64,000 nt of DNA from Sarcocystis neurona (GCA_000727475.1 KL647299.1:880626-944625), one strand, 5' to 3'; positions 44,802 through 57,265 are shown, counted from the stretch's first letter. Program-made: numbers and translations. The notes: a model not told the origin generated them from the letters alone.

Positions 44802-47800
44802 ATGCAGCGGCCGGGGGAGTCGCGGCAGGAGGCCGTCGAGGAGAGGCGCCTGCAACAGCAGCAGGAGGAGGATATGGAGCTACGACACCTCTGTATAAGG
44901 CGGCAGCAGCTGCGTTACCACATGAAGTGGAGCAGCAGCAGCAGCACCAGCAGCAGGGGGGCTCAAGACAGGAGGAGAAGCAAAAACAGTAGCAGCACAG
45001 GTGTCGGACTTAGTAGAAACGACAGTAGCAACGAGAGGGTATGCCGCAGCGGCGGCGGGGAAAGCCACGGAAGCAGCAGCAGCAGCGTGACTCTGCATAC
45101 AGACAGCAGCAACAGCAGCAACCACAGGCGCGGCCTCTGCAGCAGGACGAGGAAGAGGGGGAGCAGCGCCAACAGCAGCAACAGCGTCAACAGCAGCAAC
45201 CCCACCAACGGCAACAGCGTCAAGAGCAGCAACTCCGCCGACAGCAACAGCAGCAGCAGCAGCAACGACAGCCGTGGATACGGCGTGCGAAGTAGGAGCG
45301 AAGGCCGAGAACTTCGCGGCAGCAGTCCCACCAGGAATGCGAGAAGCAGAGAGAGCAGCAGTGATTGCCCTGCCCACAGCAGCAGCGGCTGGAGCAGGAG
45401 GAGCTGCGGCAGGCATGAGATCAGCGGCCAAAGCGGCAGCGGCAGGAAGAGCAGCAAGAGGGGGAGGTGTGACGGCGACAACAACAGCACTAGCAAAGAG
45501 GAAGTCAGGGACGGCAAGGACGGTTGCTGCAGCAGCAGCGTAACGCAACGGATCAACAGGTGGAGGACCAGGCAGGTAGCGTCCAACAAGTGCTGGACAG
45601 GCTACCTCTATGTTTGCAGGGTGCTGCGTGTTTCCCGCTGCAGCTGCTGCGTGCGACACGGCCGCGTCTGCCTGCTCATATACACGCGCAACTTCTGCTT
45701 CTCCCTGCTCAGGCGTGCTGCTCCGGTGCTGCAGTGCTGCTGCGGCTGCTGCAACTCCGTCACATCTCCGCACAACTCTTACAACGCGTCTCTGCTGCTG
45801 GCAGCTGTTGCCGCGGCGGCAACGGTTACCGCAACAGCTGCTGCTGTTCTCCCTGCTGGTGCTGTTGTCGCTCTTGCAGTCGCTGCTGCTCCTACTCTGC
45901 CCCCGCTGCTGAGGCGTCGGAAAAGAAGACCGCTGCTGCATAAACAGCAGCAACGGGCCCTGGAGAAGAAAACGACAAAGCAGAAACAGCTGCAAAGGAG
46001 ACTGCAGCAGCCGTTGCTGCTCCGGCAGCTGCAGGCAGTTCTGGGCGAGCAACCACAGCAGCTGCCAGAGCAGCAGCAACAGCTGTGGCAGCAGCAGGAG
46101 CAACGGGCTCGGCGAGAAGAACCGCGACAGTCCCAGCAGAAGCAGCAGCGACAGGAAGAACAGATGGTGCAGCAGGACCAACAGCGGCAGCAGCAAATGG
46201 AACAGCAACACCAGCATCAGCGTGGGCAGCAAATGGAAAAGCAGCAGCGGCAGAGGAAGGCGCACCACCAGCGCGCCCGTGAGGGTGTCCCTGCGTATAG
46301 ACGAATTCTCTTCCCTCCTGTGGAAGTGTTGCTGCAGCAGAATTCAAGAGGAAGCGCAGCAGCTGCTCGAAGAGGAAATGTCAGTCTACGCGTGTGCTGC
46401 TGGTCTGCTTGCAGGTTCTGCACTGCCGCTGCTGCCGCGTCTTTCCTGTTCTACGTCGTTTGCTGCTGGAGCCCACAAACCCCCACGGTCTTCGGGGAAG
46501 TCGCCAGCAGCTCGCCATTCCTTGCTGCTGCTGCTGCTGTTCCGCCGGCGCCTCCTGCTGTTTCCTCTGCTTCTGCTCCTTCCGACCGTGCGATCGGTGT
46601 CCCTCCTGCTGCTGTTTACGCGCGTTCGCCGGCTACTGTGGTTTTCCCTTCTTCCTCTCTTGCCGCTTCCCCAGCTGATCCTACTCTTCCTCCCAATCTT
46701 CGCTCTGCTGCTACCACTGCCACTGCTGCGGTTTGGGCAGGAGAGGCTGCGGTGGCATGTGTTGCACCTGCTGCTGCTTCGTCTGCAAAGCGAAACGCGA
46801 GGCCATACCAGACTCCCCGAGAAGACAAGGCAGCAGCAGCAGTGCGTGTCTGGTCAGCATCAGCCCCAGCGGGACATGCAGCGGCGGCAGACAGAGCGAC
46901 CGGAGGCGCAAGAGCAACAGGAATGGCGACAGCAGCAATCGCGGGGGCTTCAGAGTTGGCAGCAGCAAGTACAACCGTTGCAGGAGCAACAGCAGCAGCA
47001 GCCACAGATATTCTTCGAAGTTCTACGCTTCTTCCAGAGGAAGCCGCAATTACTGCTGACGCCAGCACTCATGAAAAATTGCAGCTGGAGCCTCCTTCGC
47101 TTGCAGGATCTCTGCTGGGCCGCATCATCTTCTCCCTCGCTGCTGTCCCTTCTTTGGTAGCTGCCAGGGTTGCTGCCGCTGCTGCCTCTCCATCTACTTC
47201 TCGTCGTATGCGTCTGTTTGCCCCGCCAGCAGCAGCCGCAGTTCTCACTCTTGCAGTTGCTGCTGCTGCAGAAGCTTCTTCTGTCTTCGCGGCTGTTGTC
47301 GGTTGCGCTATTGCACCTGCTTCTGCAGCACTTGCTGCTGGTACTGCACGTGCCCGTGCTGAGGGCACTCCCGAGCGGTCTGCTGCCAGTGATGAGCGTG
47401 CTGGTGCTGCTGCTGCCACTGGTGCTGCCGTTCCTGCTGCTGCGGGAGGCGAGCACAGTGCCCCGGATCTTTCCTCCGAGAAGGAGAGGAGGAGGGGCAG
47501 CGGCAGCGACGCGGGCCTCGATGACAGCAGCAGCAGCGACGCGGACCCTAGTGACAGCAGTAGCAGCGACGCGGACCCTAATGACAGCAGTAGCACCGCC
47601 CCAAGCAGCCGGCCAAGAGCCGCAAGATTTAGCAACGGCGCAACGGACCGCAGCACCAGCAGTCCGAACAGAAGCAGCCCGAGCAGCAGCACGCCGTCTC
47701 CGAGAGGAGACGGCAACGTACGAGCCAGCAACAGCAGTGACCCCACTCCCAGCTACGGCAGCAACAAGTTCAGCAGTGACATCACTAGCAACGGCGACCA

Positions 47801-50800
47801 CAGCAGCAGTAATAACGGCATCAGTAAAAGCAGGGGCAGTACCACCAGCGCCAACAGCAGTAACAGCGGCACCAGCAGTGGTAGCAGTGGAGGCAACATG
47901 GGCGGAAGCAGCAGCAGCAGGATCCACACCAGCAGCAACAGGACAGAGACAGGAGATGATTCCAGCGCGGAGACAGACAGAAAGGCGCGCCGCGCCGAGG
48001 GAGTGCAAGGCGGAAGAGAAACGCACGAGGTGGTCCCGCGCCCTCTTGCAGGCCTGCAGCAGCAAGAAAGAGAGCAACAGCCGCTGCAGGAGCAACAGGA
48101 GGAGCAGCAGCAGAAGCCACACGAACGGCAGCAGGAGCGAGAGCAAGGGGCAGCGCACAGGCTGGAGAGAACACAGAAACAAGGGGACGAAGGGGGACGG
48201 GGAGGAGGACCAGGAGGGGCAGTGCGTGGGGCGAGTTCCTTTGAATCAGAACAGCAGCAGGCGGCAGTAGCAACACCGAGAGAAACTGCGGCTGCAGCCC
48301 TCGAGGCGGCCGCTGACCGCTCGAGTCATACACCGGAGGCAAGCGCGGAACATTCTCCTGCAAACACAGCTACAGCAGGGGCGGTGAAGACCACACACGT
48401 AAGCAGCAGCAAACCAGTCGTTAGCGGTAGCAAGAGAAGCCATGATGCCAACAGGAGGAGACGACGCAGCAGCAGGGCAAGCCAGAGAGGCAGTAAGCGC
48501 CATATGCGAAGCAGCGGCGATCGGAAGAATGGAGCGGGGAACCAACGACTGAGTGAGAAGAGACGGAGGGACAGCACCGACAGACGGGAGACGAGACACG
48601 AGAGGGAAACACAGAGCAAGAGCAGCGGGAGCAGCGTAAAGGCAAGAGTAGCAACAGCAGCAAATGCAGCAGACAACGCATCTACAGCAGCAACGAAGAC
48701 AGCTGGAGGACACACAGCAAGAGTGCGATCCCGAGCAGAAAAGGGAGCTGCACCAGAAGCTACAGGAGCGGCAGCAGGGGAAAATGTACGAGGAACATAT
48801 CTCGATACTCCAGCTGCAACAGGAAGCACGCCGACGGAGCTGTCGACTCCTGAGGCGAGTCAAATGCAACCGGCTTCTTTCTATGATGCGGCAACGCACG
48901 GCATTGCTGCAGCGTGGCGCTTACTATCTTCAGGAAAGGCCGCTGCTGCTTCTGCTGCCTCACGTCATTTCACCTCCTTGTTCTCCTCCTCAGAAAGCGA
49001 ACACGCATCAACAGAAGCGCCTCCTCACCCGCTGCTCGCCTCTCTGCTGTACGTACAGCCCGACAAAAGAAACAGCGACCAGAGGAAGTCGGCGCAGCAG
49101 ACGGCAGAAGAGTTGGCGCATCCGCAGGAGAGCCAGGAAGGAGAGCAGCAGCATACACCAGAGCGCGAACAGCGGAAGGGAGGTTCTACGCAGCAGGAAC
49201 TGCAGCAGGAGGAGCAGAACCTGCTACAGCAGCAGCAGCACCTCGGTGTGAATGTTGGAGAAATTGAAGGATCAGCAACAGCAGCGGAAGTTGAGACCAG
49301 CAGCAGCCGTCCCATTGCTGAGCGGGTTTTTGACACGCGGCTGAAGTTAGAAGGTGCCCTTGCAGCAGCCCCTGCAACAGCAACTGCAGCAGGCGGCGAA
49401 GCGGTTGAGAAGGCGCCAGCTACAGAAAGAGACACAGCAGGTGCAACAGCAGCAGAGAGTCGGCGGGCGCGAGATAGCAGCGAGGACTCCACGCCAGCAA
49501 CAGCAAATCCGGAGCTGCTCTCTGAAGCAGCAGAAGGCAAGGCGATTACACCAACAGCAGCGGCCGACGTCTCAGAGCCCCAAGCCCCCGGAGCAGCTGC
49601 AGCAGCAGCGGGGGGTGGTGAAGAGAAGAAGTGCTGCGCCGCAGGGAAGGAAGAAGGCTGCGCCGTCGCTGAAGAAGACGACGACGAGGAGCAGGACGGG
49701 AATTTGGAAGAAGGAGAAGCAGCAGCAGCAGACGACGCAGACGCAGATGCATCAGAATGCGAAGCAGGAGTAGGAGGCGCAGGGAAAAAAGCACCGCGTG
49801 TCCCTAGCAGCGGTAGCACCGGAGAGAATTTGCAGGAACTGGGGAGTCAAAAAGACCTACCAAGTCCTCCGTGGGGGGTCCACTTCGCCCAGACACTTGA
49901 AGGGCAAATGCTGTGCTTCCAGTGGAACGTAGTCAACGGCGCGATTGCTCTGACGCTGGCGCATTTATGTTCGCCCATGTATTATCCGGCTGCCGCAGCG
50001 GCCGCGCGCGGCGCAGCGGCGGGCACAGCAGCAGGCTGGGTGTCCAGGTTTTCTCCTTCGCTGTTGGGTGAATTGCTGGCGTATGTCTCTCCGTTTCGTT
50101 TGTTCGGCGGGGCTACTTCTTCGCGACGGCAGCAGCAGCAGCACCAACGAGGGGGAAGCCTGCCTGCAGCGTCCACGGGTAGCAATGGTTGGTGGCTAGC
50201 CAGTGCTGCAGCCGCTGCTTCTGCCGCTGTCCAGCGAACCGTCTCCCGCTTCTGCCGCAGGCGACGCGCCCCCCGCCCCTCCTCAGCAGCGGCAGAAGAA
50301 GCCTCGCCACAGCGGCAGCCGCACAGTTCCCTCCTCTTCTCTGCCTCCGATTCTTTGGCGTCCCGGTCTTCGGCTGCTCGCGCTGTTGCTGCTGCTGGGC
50401 GCCTGGTGGGTCGCATAACCTCGAGTGTCACTCGGCTGCTGTTGCAGGTGCCCGGCGTCGCTGCTGCGAGACGAACAACGCAGCAGCTCTTCCACAGCTT
50501 CTCTGTCTCTGTGCCGGCCTCTCTGTTGCCGCTGTCTTCTTTCGAAAGCAGCGCTTCCTTCACGCCGTGCAGCACCAGCAGCAGCAGCAGTAGCGTGTTA
50601 GCTGCTTCGCCCGCGTACGCCGCTGCTTCTTCCTGTGGGCCGCAACGGGCTGCGGAGACCCACGTTTACTATTTCGAGAGAAATAGCTCAGCTTTGCCAA
50701 CGGTGTTCTACTCTGCTGGTGGCGCTGTAGCCGCTGCTGGCGTGGGGGAGGGGGCCGCCGCTGACGCCGGCGGCCCCGCCGCTGACGTCGCCGCTGCAGC

Positions 50801-51356
50801 AGCAGCAGCAGTTCAAACGCTGTTCGCCCGAGAAGGAAGCGGTGAAGAAAGGGAAGCAGGAAGAGTAGAAGGACCGGCAGAAATTTGCGAGAACTTGACG
50901 TGGCTGCAAGAGCACCGGTGGAGACAGACGGCTAGTTCCAGCCGCGACGCCGGCATCGCAGGCGAATCGTACGGGGTTTCGGCTGCGCACCAGCACCGTT
51001 TTCCTGCAGCGTTACCTGGGGCCTTCCTTCCACAAGGCCGTGGAGAAGGAGGAGGAACAACAGCAGGCCGAGGAGCAGCAACAGGAGGAGGAGGAGCCGC
51101 AGCAGGTGCGGCACCGTCTGCAGCAGCAATTCGTTCAGCCTGGCGACTGGTGTGTCTCTCTGGCCAGGCGCTGCAGTCCGTTTCCGCAGTCGTGCATGCG
51201 TTCGGGTGTACGTACACCTCACCCGCAGCCACCCCGCCGGCATGGCTTCTCGCGACCTTAAGTGTTGCGACGTCTTTCCTTCACCCGATGCTTTCGCTCT
51301 TCAGCAACTGTCTCTCAGCTGCCTATGATGTCTACGCGCTTCTTTACTACTCGTGA
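44802..51356 (+). CDS. Giant low-complexity protein of unknown function, 2184 aa
   Basis: A single frame runs from an ATG to TGA without a stop. Approximate regions are as follows. Residues 1-260 are Ser/Asn/Arg-rich. Residues 370-490 are Gln-rich. Residues 560-900 are Ala-rich, and 900-940 hold Ser-Asp-Ala-Asp-Pro repeats. Residues 1205-1275 are Arg/Lys/Ser-rich and resemble a nuclear localisation or RS-like segment. Residues 1620-1655 are acidic. Residues 1670-1770 look folded and non-repetitive, with GVHFAQTLEGQML followed by CFQWNVVNGAIALTLAHLC. The last 40 residues are hydrophobic and aromatic. I do not recognise a family. The non-repetitive parts near the C-terminus argue that the frame is really translated. 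Introns cannot be excluded (for example around 45570), nor can 5' exons upstream, where donor-like GTAAGC and CAG-rich frames lie. Repeat polarity switches between CAG and GCT/CTG several times. Function and location are unknown. Confidence 0.6.
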   Translation: MQRPGESRQEAVEERRLQQQQEEDMELRHLCIRRQQLRYHMKWSSSSSTSSRGAQDRRRSKNSSSTGVGLSRNDSSNERVCRSGGGESHGSSSSSVTLHTDSSNSSNHRRGLCSRTRKRGSSANSSNSVNSSNPTNGNSVKSSNSADSNSSSSSNDSRGYGVRSRSEGRELRGSSPTRNARSRESSSDCPAHSSSGWSRRSCGRHEISGQSGSGRKSSKRGRCDGDNNSTSKEEVRDGKDGCCSSSVTQRINRWRTRQVASNKCWTGYLYVCRVLRVSRCSCCVRHGRVCLLIYTRNFCFSLLRRAAPVLQCCCGCCNSVTSPHNSYNASLLLAAVAAAATVTATAAAVLPAGAVVALAVAAAPTLPPLLRRRKRRPLLHKQQQRALEKKTTKQKQLQRRLQQPLLLRQLQAVLGEQPQQLPEQQQQLWQQQEQRARREEPRQSQQKQQRQEEQMVQQDQQRQQQMEQQHQHQRGQQMEKQQRQRKAHHQRAREGVPAYRRILFPPVEVLLQQNSRGSAAAARRGNVSLRVCCWSACRFCTAAAAASFLFYVVCCWSPQTPTVFGEVASSSPFLAAAAAVPPAPPAVSSASAPSDRAIGVPPAAVYARSPATVVFPSSSLAASPADPTLPPNLRSAATTATAAVWAGEAAVACVAPAAASSAKRNARPYQTPREDKAAAAVRVWSASAPAGHAAAADRATGGARATGMATAAIAGASELAAASTTVAGATAAAATDILRSSTLLPEEAAITADASTHEKLQLEPPSLAGSLLGRIIFSLAAVPSLVAARVAAAAASPSTSRRMRLFAPPAAAAVLTLAVAAAAEASSVFAAVVGCAIAPASAALAAGTARARAEGTPERSAASDERAGAAAATGAAVPAAAGGEHSAPDLSSEKERRRGSGSDAGLDDSSSSDADPSDSSSSDADPNDSSSTAPSSRPRAARFSNGATDRSTSSPNRSSPSSSTPSPRGDGNVRASNSSDPTPSYGSNKFSSDITSNGDHSSSNNGISKSRGSTTSANSSNSGTSSGSSGGNMGGSSSSRIHTSSNRTETGDDSSAETDRKARRAEGVQGGRETHEVVPRPLAGLQQQEREQQPLQEQQEEQQQKPHERQQEREQGAAHRLERTQKQGDEGGRGGGPGGAVRGASSFESEQQQAAVATPRETAAAALEAAADRSSHTPEASAEHSPANTATAGAVKTTHVSSSKPVVSGSKRSHDANRRRRRSSRASQRGSKRHMRSSGDRKNGAGNQRLSEKRRRDSTDRRETRHERETQSKSSGSSVKARVATAANAADNASTAATKTAGGHTARVRSRAEKGAAPEATGAAAGENVRGTYLDTPAATGSTPTELSTPEASQMQPASFYDAATHGIAAAWRLLSSGKAAAASAASRHFTSLFSSSESEHASTEAPPHPLLASLLYVQPDKRNSDQRKSAQQTAEELAHPQESQEGEQQHTPEREQRKGGSTQQELQQEEQNLLQQQQHLGVNVGEIEGSATAAEVETSSSRPIAERVFDTRLKLEGALAAAPATATAAGGEAVEKAPATERDTAGATAAESRRARDSSEDSTPATANPELLSEAAEGKAITPTAAADVSEPQAPGAAAAAAGGGEEKKCCAAGKEEGCAVAEEDDDEEQDGNLEEGEAAAADDADADASECEAGVGGAGKKAPRVPSSGSTGENLQELGSQKDLPSPPWGVHFAQTLEGQMLCFQWNVVNGAIALTLAHLCSPMYYPAAAAAARGAAAGTAAGWVSRFSPSLLGELLAYVSPFRLFGGATSSRRQQQQHQRGGSLPAASTGSNGWWLASAAAAASAAVQRTVSRFCRRRRAPRPSSAAAEEASPQRQPHSSLLFSASDSLASRSSAARAVAAAGRLVGRITSSVTRLLLQVPGVAAARRTTQQLFHSFSVSVPASLLPLSSFESSASFTPCSTSSSSSSVLAASPAYAAASSCGPQRAAETHVYYFERNSSALPTVFYSAGGAVAAAGVGEGAAADAGGPAADVAAAAAAAVQTLFAREGSGEEREAGRVEGPAEICENLTWLQEHRWRQTASSSRDAGIAGESYGVSAAHQHRFPAALPGAFLPQGRGEGGGTTAGRGAATGGGGAAAGAAPSAAAIRSAWRLVCLSGQALQSVSAVVHAFGCTYTSPAATPPAWLLATLSVATSFLHPMLSLFSNCLSAAYDVYALLYYS
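47496..47597 (+). repeat. 30-bp tandem repeat within the giant ORF
   Basis: About three copies of a 30-bp unit (GACAGCAGTAGCAGCGACGC plus GGACCCTAAT) with starts at 47522, 47552 and 47582 and a partial copy before. It encodes the 10-residue repeat SSSSDADPSD. Confidence 0.85.
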
Positions 51357-54300
51357 GACGCAGCAGCACCCGCAGACGGCTCGCGCTGGAAGTGCTCCAA
51401 GTTTTTATCCTCATCAGAACTGGCGAGCGCACTTCTACTCGTGTGCACAGCGCTGAGTATTCCTGTCCGTCGAAGGCGCTCTGAACATGATCCGAATACG
51501 TCTGTGCATGCGCAGTGAACGATTTTGATATTGCCTTCCTCAGCGTTAGAAGTATGTGCGCGCCTCGACACCTGTGCGTCTTCTGTCGTCCCCGCTCCGG
51601 TCCCCGCTTTTATCTATATATTTCTTCATCGTTTGAAGCGAAGCGCGCATTTATTGTATACCGACGTGTGCCACATCGGTATCCATGTGTGCATACGCCT
51701 GCGACTTGATACCTGGTGTAGCACATACACGAGTCTTTGGCTACAAGAGACTATAAATCAGTTCGTGCGTTGATACATATATGTATATCCCGTCTCTACG
51801 GGACTGTATTTACGCATGCGGATATGCCCGCGCGTGCGGGCGCCTTTTTGTGGACACCGACTTCCCTGTGTGTGTGGAGTGCTGTGTGAACATGTGCGGC
51901 CACATTTCCACTTGTGTCGGTCTGGCAAATATGTTGTAAAGCTATGTGTGTGATTGCATACGTGCAAATCTACGTGCGAAAGTATTTCAAGTGCATGCAC
52001 ACGCGTCTGTGTGTGTGTAACACAGTCGCAGAATGTATAGGCTTTCGTGCGTGCAGGTAGAAAGCATACGCGGTGTGTTGCTGGTGGGGTAAAAATTTGC
52101 GAGGGCGCAGACCCTCTTCAGCAGGCCCACACCAAACGGGGCGCCCAGGCTGAAGAAGGAATGCAAAAAGCACACAGTATTCGCATACTTCTATATATAC
52201 GTTTGTGGCTCCTTTTTTTCTCTTCTCCATTTGCCGTCTACAAAATATGTGTCTGATTCAAACACACAGGAGAGATGATGTGTGTGTGAATATTGCCGCG
52301 ATCGGATCGTGTGACTGTATAGGTGTAAACGTGCCTTCTTCTCCGACGAATACACAGACGTATCTTCCTGGACTTAGGTCTGCCACACATAGGTGGGTCC
52401 ATATTCGTCAGCATCGCTCTGCTGCATGCAGTACTGGTGCATGCACGTGTACATACATGTATACAGGTGTATGTTGTGACTGTTTAACATGTCTGCAACG
52501 TCCACGCGTGGGAGATGTGTCCTGGGGGGCGGCACGTGAGGAAGGAGAGACTCCCGAACGGATCTACGCCCCGTGTGGATCTGCACGTGGAAGTACTGAA
52601 GGACAGGCACTGCCCTGCTGAGTTGCCTCTGGTCGGTGACACACAGCGAACGGTTTCCCGCTTGCAGTTTCACCACCGTTCGAACCCAGCCTATCGGTGC
52701 TGTGTGTATGTCTGTCCGTCTACGAGTGGATACATGCGCGCCCACCGCGCAACCGACGAATTCGCCGGGATATATGCACACTTGTACCGATGTCAGCGGA
52801 AATAGAATGCACACGCACTTGCATATACATTGGTGTGTATATATAGATGTCTTTATGTTTGGGGCACTTTCACGGGCAAGGGGATCTAAGCGCGCATACA
52901 CCTACCTCCACTAACAATTGGTCATCTTCCTGCACTCCTTCACACAAAAAGTGTCTTCTCAGTAAGTCGGTAGGTATACACGTACGTGCACATACCCAAG
53001 TCCTTTGATAAATATGTGTGTATGTATGGTATGTTGTCTTTTGTGGCTATGCACGCGTACAGTCGTATGTACATGTGTGTGTGTATCTGTATGCTATATA
53101 CCTGTATATATATATATAGATATATGTGCACATAGATAGGAACACGACGATATATACGGGTGCAGACACGTCAGTCTTCACACCTATTTACGCGTCCCCG
53201 CAAAGTCGCATATGCGGGTATGTGTATTGGTGTGCTACACACCTGTATACGTATATATATATATAGATATATATCAGGTAGACACGTTCTCTTTTCACGC
53301 CTACGCACGCAGTTCCGTACTCCTCCGTAACGTATGCGCATATGGGCGCCCCAGCGAATGTGTGTATCTGTGTGTGTATGTGTCACTTGATTTCTGCGAG
53401 GACGTGTTTGAACGAACAGGCAGCTTGCTGCACACACGCGTGCTGCTACATCCACGTGTGCAGGCGCGCGCACTCTGGTGACTCTGCTAGGGCAGATGGG
53501 GTAAGGGCAGACAGAAGAAGTGCAGGCGTGAGACGGCGGGTGCACCACGTAATTGCGTTGGGGTTTGAAACCTATAGACGCGTACATTTATTTCTACGTA
53601 AAAGCTACGTCTACACTTTTTTACATGCGTCTCTTTACAAATGTGTGTAAGAACATGTCTGTATCTATATCTGTGTCTGTGTGCGTGCGTGTGAACCCGT
53701 GTTGTCTGAGTTATGGGTCAGCATGTGTTCCTGGATTAATACTTACGTGGGACACATTTTTTGATGTATTTGTAGAAATATGTGCATGTTGGTGACAGGT
53801 GTATGCACCTGCGTGAGTATCTCTGTCTGAGTACTCACGAATACGTATGCATGCGTGTATGCAGGATTCTTACGTTGACGTCGGTATACGCGCATGTGAA
53901 TCACTGCACATGTATATACATACGAACGTACTCCTATACGGATACACATACATACAAATACTGCATTGGCAGAAGTGTGTGTGTATATACATAGACAAAG
54001 TATATGTGTATAGAAACATCCACATCTACTGAAAAATATGCATGTATTAAAAATGATGTTTATGTGTACACGATATATACGTGTACGCATATGTGGACAG
54101 AACTGCATCGAGCGGAGGAATGTAATGACGTGAGAGGCTTACGCAAGTGGAATGAGGAGCTTTTCAAACAACAACATCCTTTTTTGTAAACAAGCGCGCG
54201 ATCCCGTGTTAGGCAAGAGGACCAAAAGGGAACACTTTTCGTCTGTTCACATAATGTGACGTACGCGTCCACGCACGATCAGTCAAACTTCCTTACTATC

Positions 54301-57265
54301 CAGTATGTACATATCTATCTGTCTCCATATATATATATATATACATATGTACTGGTAGATGGTGCCACGTCCCCATAAACCCATATATATATATATATAC
54401 TTTTAAAGGTATAGATGTTGTACATAGGCGTACGTAGAGGGGTACACGTCGCTGCTGGTGACACTTTGGATCCACAGGATTGTCCAGAACAGTGCTTGGT
54501 CTGAATGCTTATACGTGTGGAGGGGTGTATACGCATGTATACGCACAGGTATATAAGTATGCATCTGAACGTTTGTTTATATATGTACGTATATAAATAT
54601 ATTTATATTTACTGTCTCATACACGTCTGTACGTACGCTCGTGCACACGTGTATTTGCGTGCATGTATTCAAATGCGTGTACACACACATTTATGTATAC
54701 ACGTATAAATATGTGCGTATGGTTACGCAGATGTAGATCTATGCATATATATGTATGTGTGTACGTGCGTGTACTTATGTACTTACATAAATCGCCACAG
54801 GACAGGCGACCTCTGAGTAGGTTTTCCGAAAAGGTGACGTGCTTAGAAGTAGTTTTCAGCTCCCACAAGCTGTCACGTTGAGACCGCGACAGACGAAAAC
54901 AAGCGTCATACGCCGCCATCCGGAAGATCATTTGACTGCAGTTTTTGTCCATTGTTCGTGCATTAAGACTCGCAGAAATTGGTTTGGGCAGAACTGATCA
55001 AGCACTTATAAAGACACATCTTTAGCACTTACTCATTGCACACCGAAGCAGGGGAAAAAAGCTACACAGTCACATGTATATACATATTCGTACAGCGTGA
55101 GGATGACTGGGGTAGTAGACACATATATATGCTTGAAGAGTAGGAAACGAAGGGAGCGAGGCACGTGTGAAAAAAGAAGCAGTCAACGTCGAAAAAAGAG
55201 ACGACGGGCGCGAGGGAAACGACACACCTCTGAATCCCTTATTTGAAGGGGTAACCTTGTGTCTTTACAGCAGAGCGGTTTACTAGTCAACTTCCACGTC
55301 AACACACAGGACGGTAGTGCACTGGTTGTATGCCGTGGCTATCCTTGCTGCGGTTCCTGCTGTTGCTGCATCTACCTTCACTCCGTGTACATGCATGGGG
55401 GGATTTTTGAAGCCAGCTTCTGAAACGCACGACTGTTGCTTCCGTCCTACTGCTGCAGAAAATGATTTTTACTGAATTTCAGCAGGACGCACTCAACACT
55501 ACTCACGGGGGGGAGGACGCACGACGACACATCAAAATGAAACGAGTCGAGTCACGGGTACAGTCGTGGTCGTAATAATATTCACGACGAAAGTGAACTG
55601 CGTACTCAAGTGGAGAAAGTGAAACTTGGGGAGGAGCGTCCTATCAAAGTGAAGACGCGAACGTGTACTCCTGAACTTTTCACGCGAAAGATACTCAGGT
55701 TTTATACAAACTGGGTACAGTTGAAACCCATAAAATAAGTGACCTTCTGGAACTACATACGGAAAGATGCGCGGCGGTGTGAGATTCTCAAGGCCGAGAG
55801 GCACCCGCGTGCTACTGGTTTCAAGAAAAAGACATACGTCGGATGGCTACTCTGGCAGAACGTGTGCCATTTATATATACGTTCAGCTTCCGTGGAACGT
55901 TAAATGATCGAACCAACAGCACAAGAAGACTTCTCCAAATCACACACTGAACGACGCACGATGACTTGGGTATCAGAATATGAGGCAAGATCTCTACCAT
56001 CTTACAGCCAGTTCGTCCCCTCAAGAGCTCATTTGTTCAGCGTGAGACAACGCAACTGTGACCATACGTCGAGGAGGAGATTTTAACCACAACTTTTAGA
56101 AAAGGCCTACAGACGTCGTCGTCTAAATCGACAAAAGTGTAAACTCACTGACTGCTCACACGTGATGAAGCAACAAAAGCATATTCACCTGAGTTCTACT
56201 TCGGTTCCGAGTGACACACACAGAACAGTCGCACTGAGTATGTGGCGTGTTGCGCCTGTGCATATGGGTAGGAAGAGAAGTACGTATCTGCACTTGTGAA
56301 TCTGTGTACGTGTGATCCACCGTGCCTGAAACAAGGTGGACAGTAGAATTGCTTCTGTATGGGAATGTGTTCACAGTCCCAACAGAATTACAGCTTGCAC
56401 AGACACTTATATATGTGCGTGTGTCTGATCCAGCGCGCTTGCAGTGACGAGGACAGAAGAACTGCTTTTGTATGGAAATTCATTCGTATTCGCTACAAGA
56501 TTACCTCTTGCCTGTATGGGGAAAGTACAAAAACGTTGTACACATATGTGTGCAGGTGTTTTTCAAAAGAAACGAGTCCGTTGAGCCTCAAAACAGAAGA
56601 GTGTATATCTGTATTTATCTCTGAGTCAATCACATATGCACATACGTGTACATCTTGGAAGGCACACCGATGTACTGTTGCGGCCAAAGAAATACGTGCC
56701 GCTCACCAACGCGTACATACTCCACAGAGGTGTGAATAGGTGTAATCTCTGTCAGCGTCCTTCTCTGTATATATACACGTACACTGGTGTATACAGTAGA
56801 ATTTAGGAAACGCATTCCCGGGAAAATTCAAGGCCTGAGCGCGCTGGGCAAGAGATTCAATAGAGTTTACTCGTGCTTCCACAAAAAGACATCTGCGGCT
56901 GTCACAACGAATATAGATACCCTGGAACTCGTCTGCGAGTGTCGAGAATATTTGGAAGACGTGTAGGTTGAGTGAACATAATCTGCTGTGGCACGCGAGT
57001 GCGTGAACGACCTCCCCTGACTGTATGTAATCTGGTAACACGTTAAAATAAAGATTTCAGTACAGTTCTGTCCTCTCTCCTTCATGAGAGAAGTAGCGTT
57101 GAAATTCTTCAAGGCTGCACGCTAAACAAAGCCCCTTACTTCAAAGACGAGTAATTTGTCTCATTCAGAAAAAGAATCCACCCAAAGGGGTCTTTCTGAG
57201 TTTTGAAAGACACACTAAAATAGGTCTGAGTAGTTAGCAAGCTGACCATGCGTCCACATATGCAT

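Noticed and set aside
44880..46268. 462-codon minus frame opposite the giant ORF
   Set aside because: It is Leu/Ala-rich because it reads the complement of CAG tracts; the plus frame is far longer and has non-repetitive protein-like ends.
46950..48182. 410-codon minus frame
   Set aside because: Antisense shadow of the giant plus ORF, with no independent motif.
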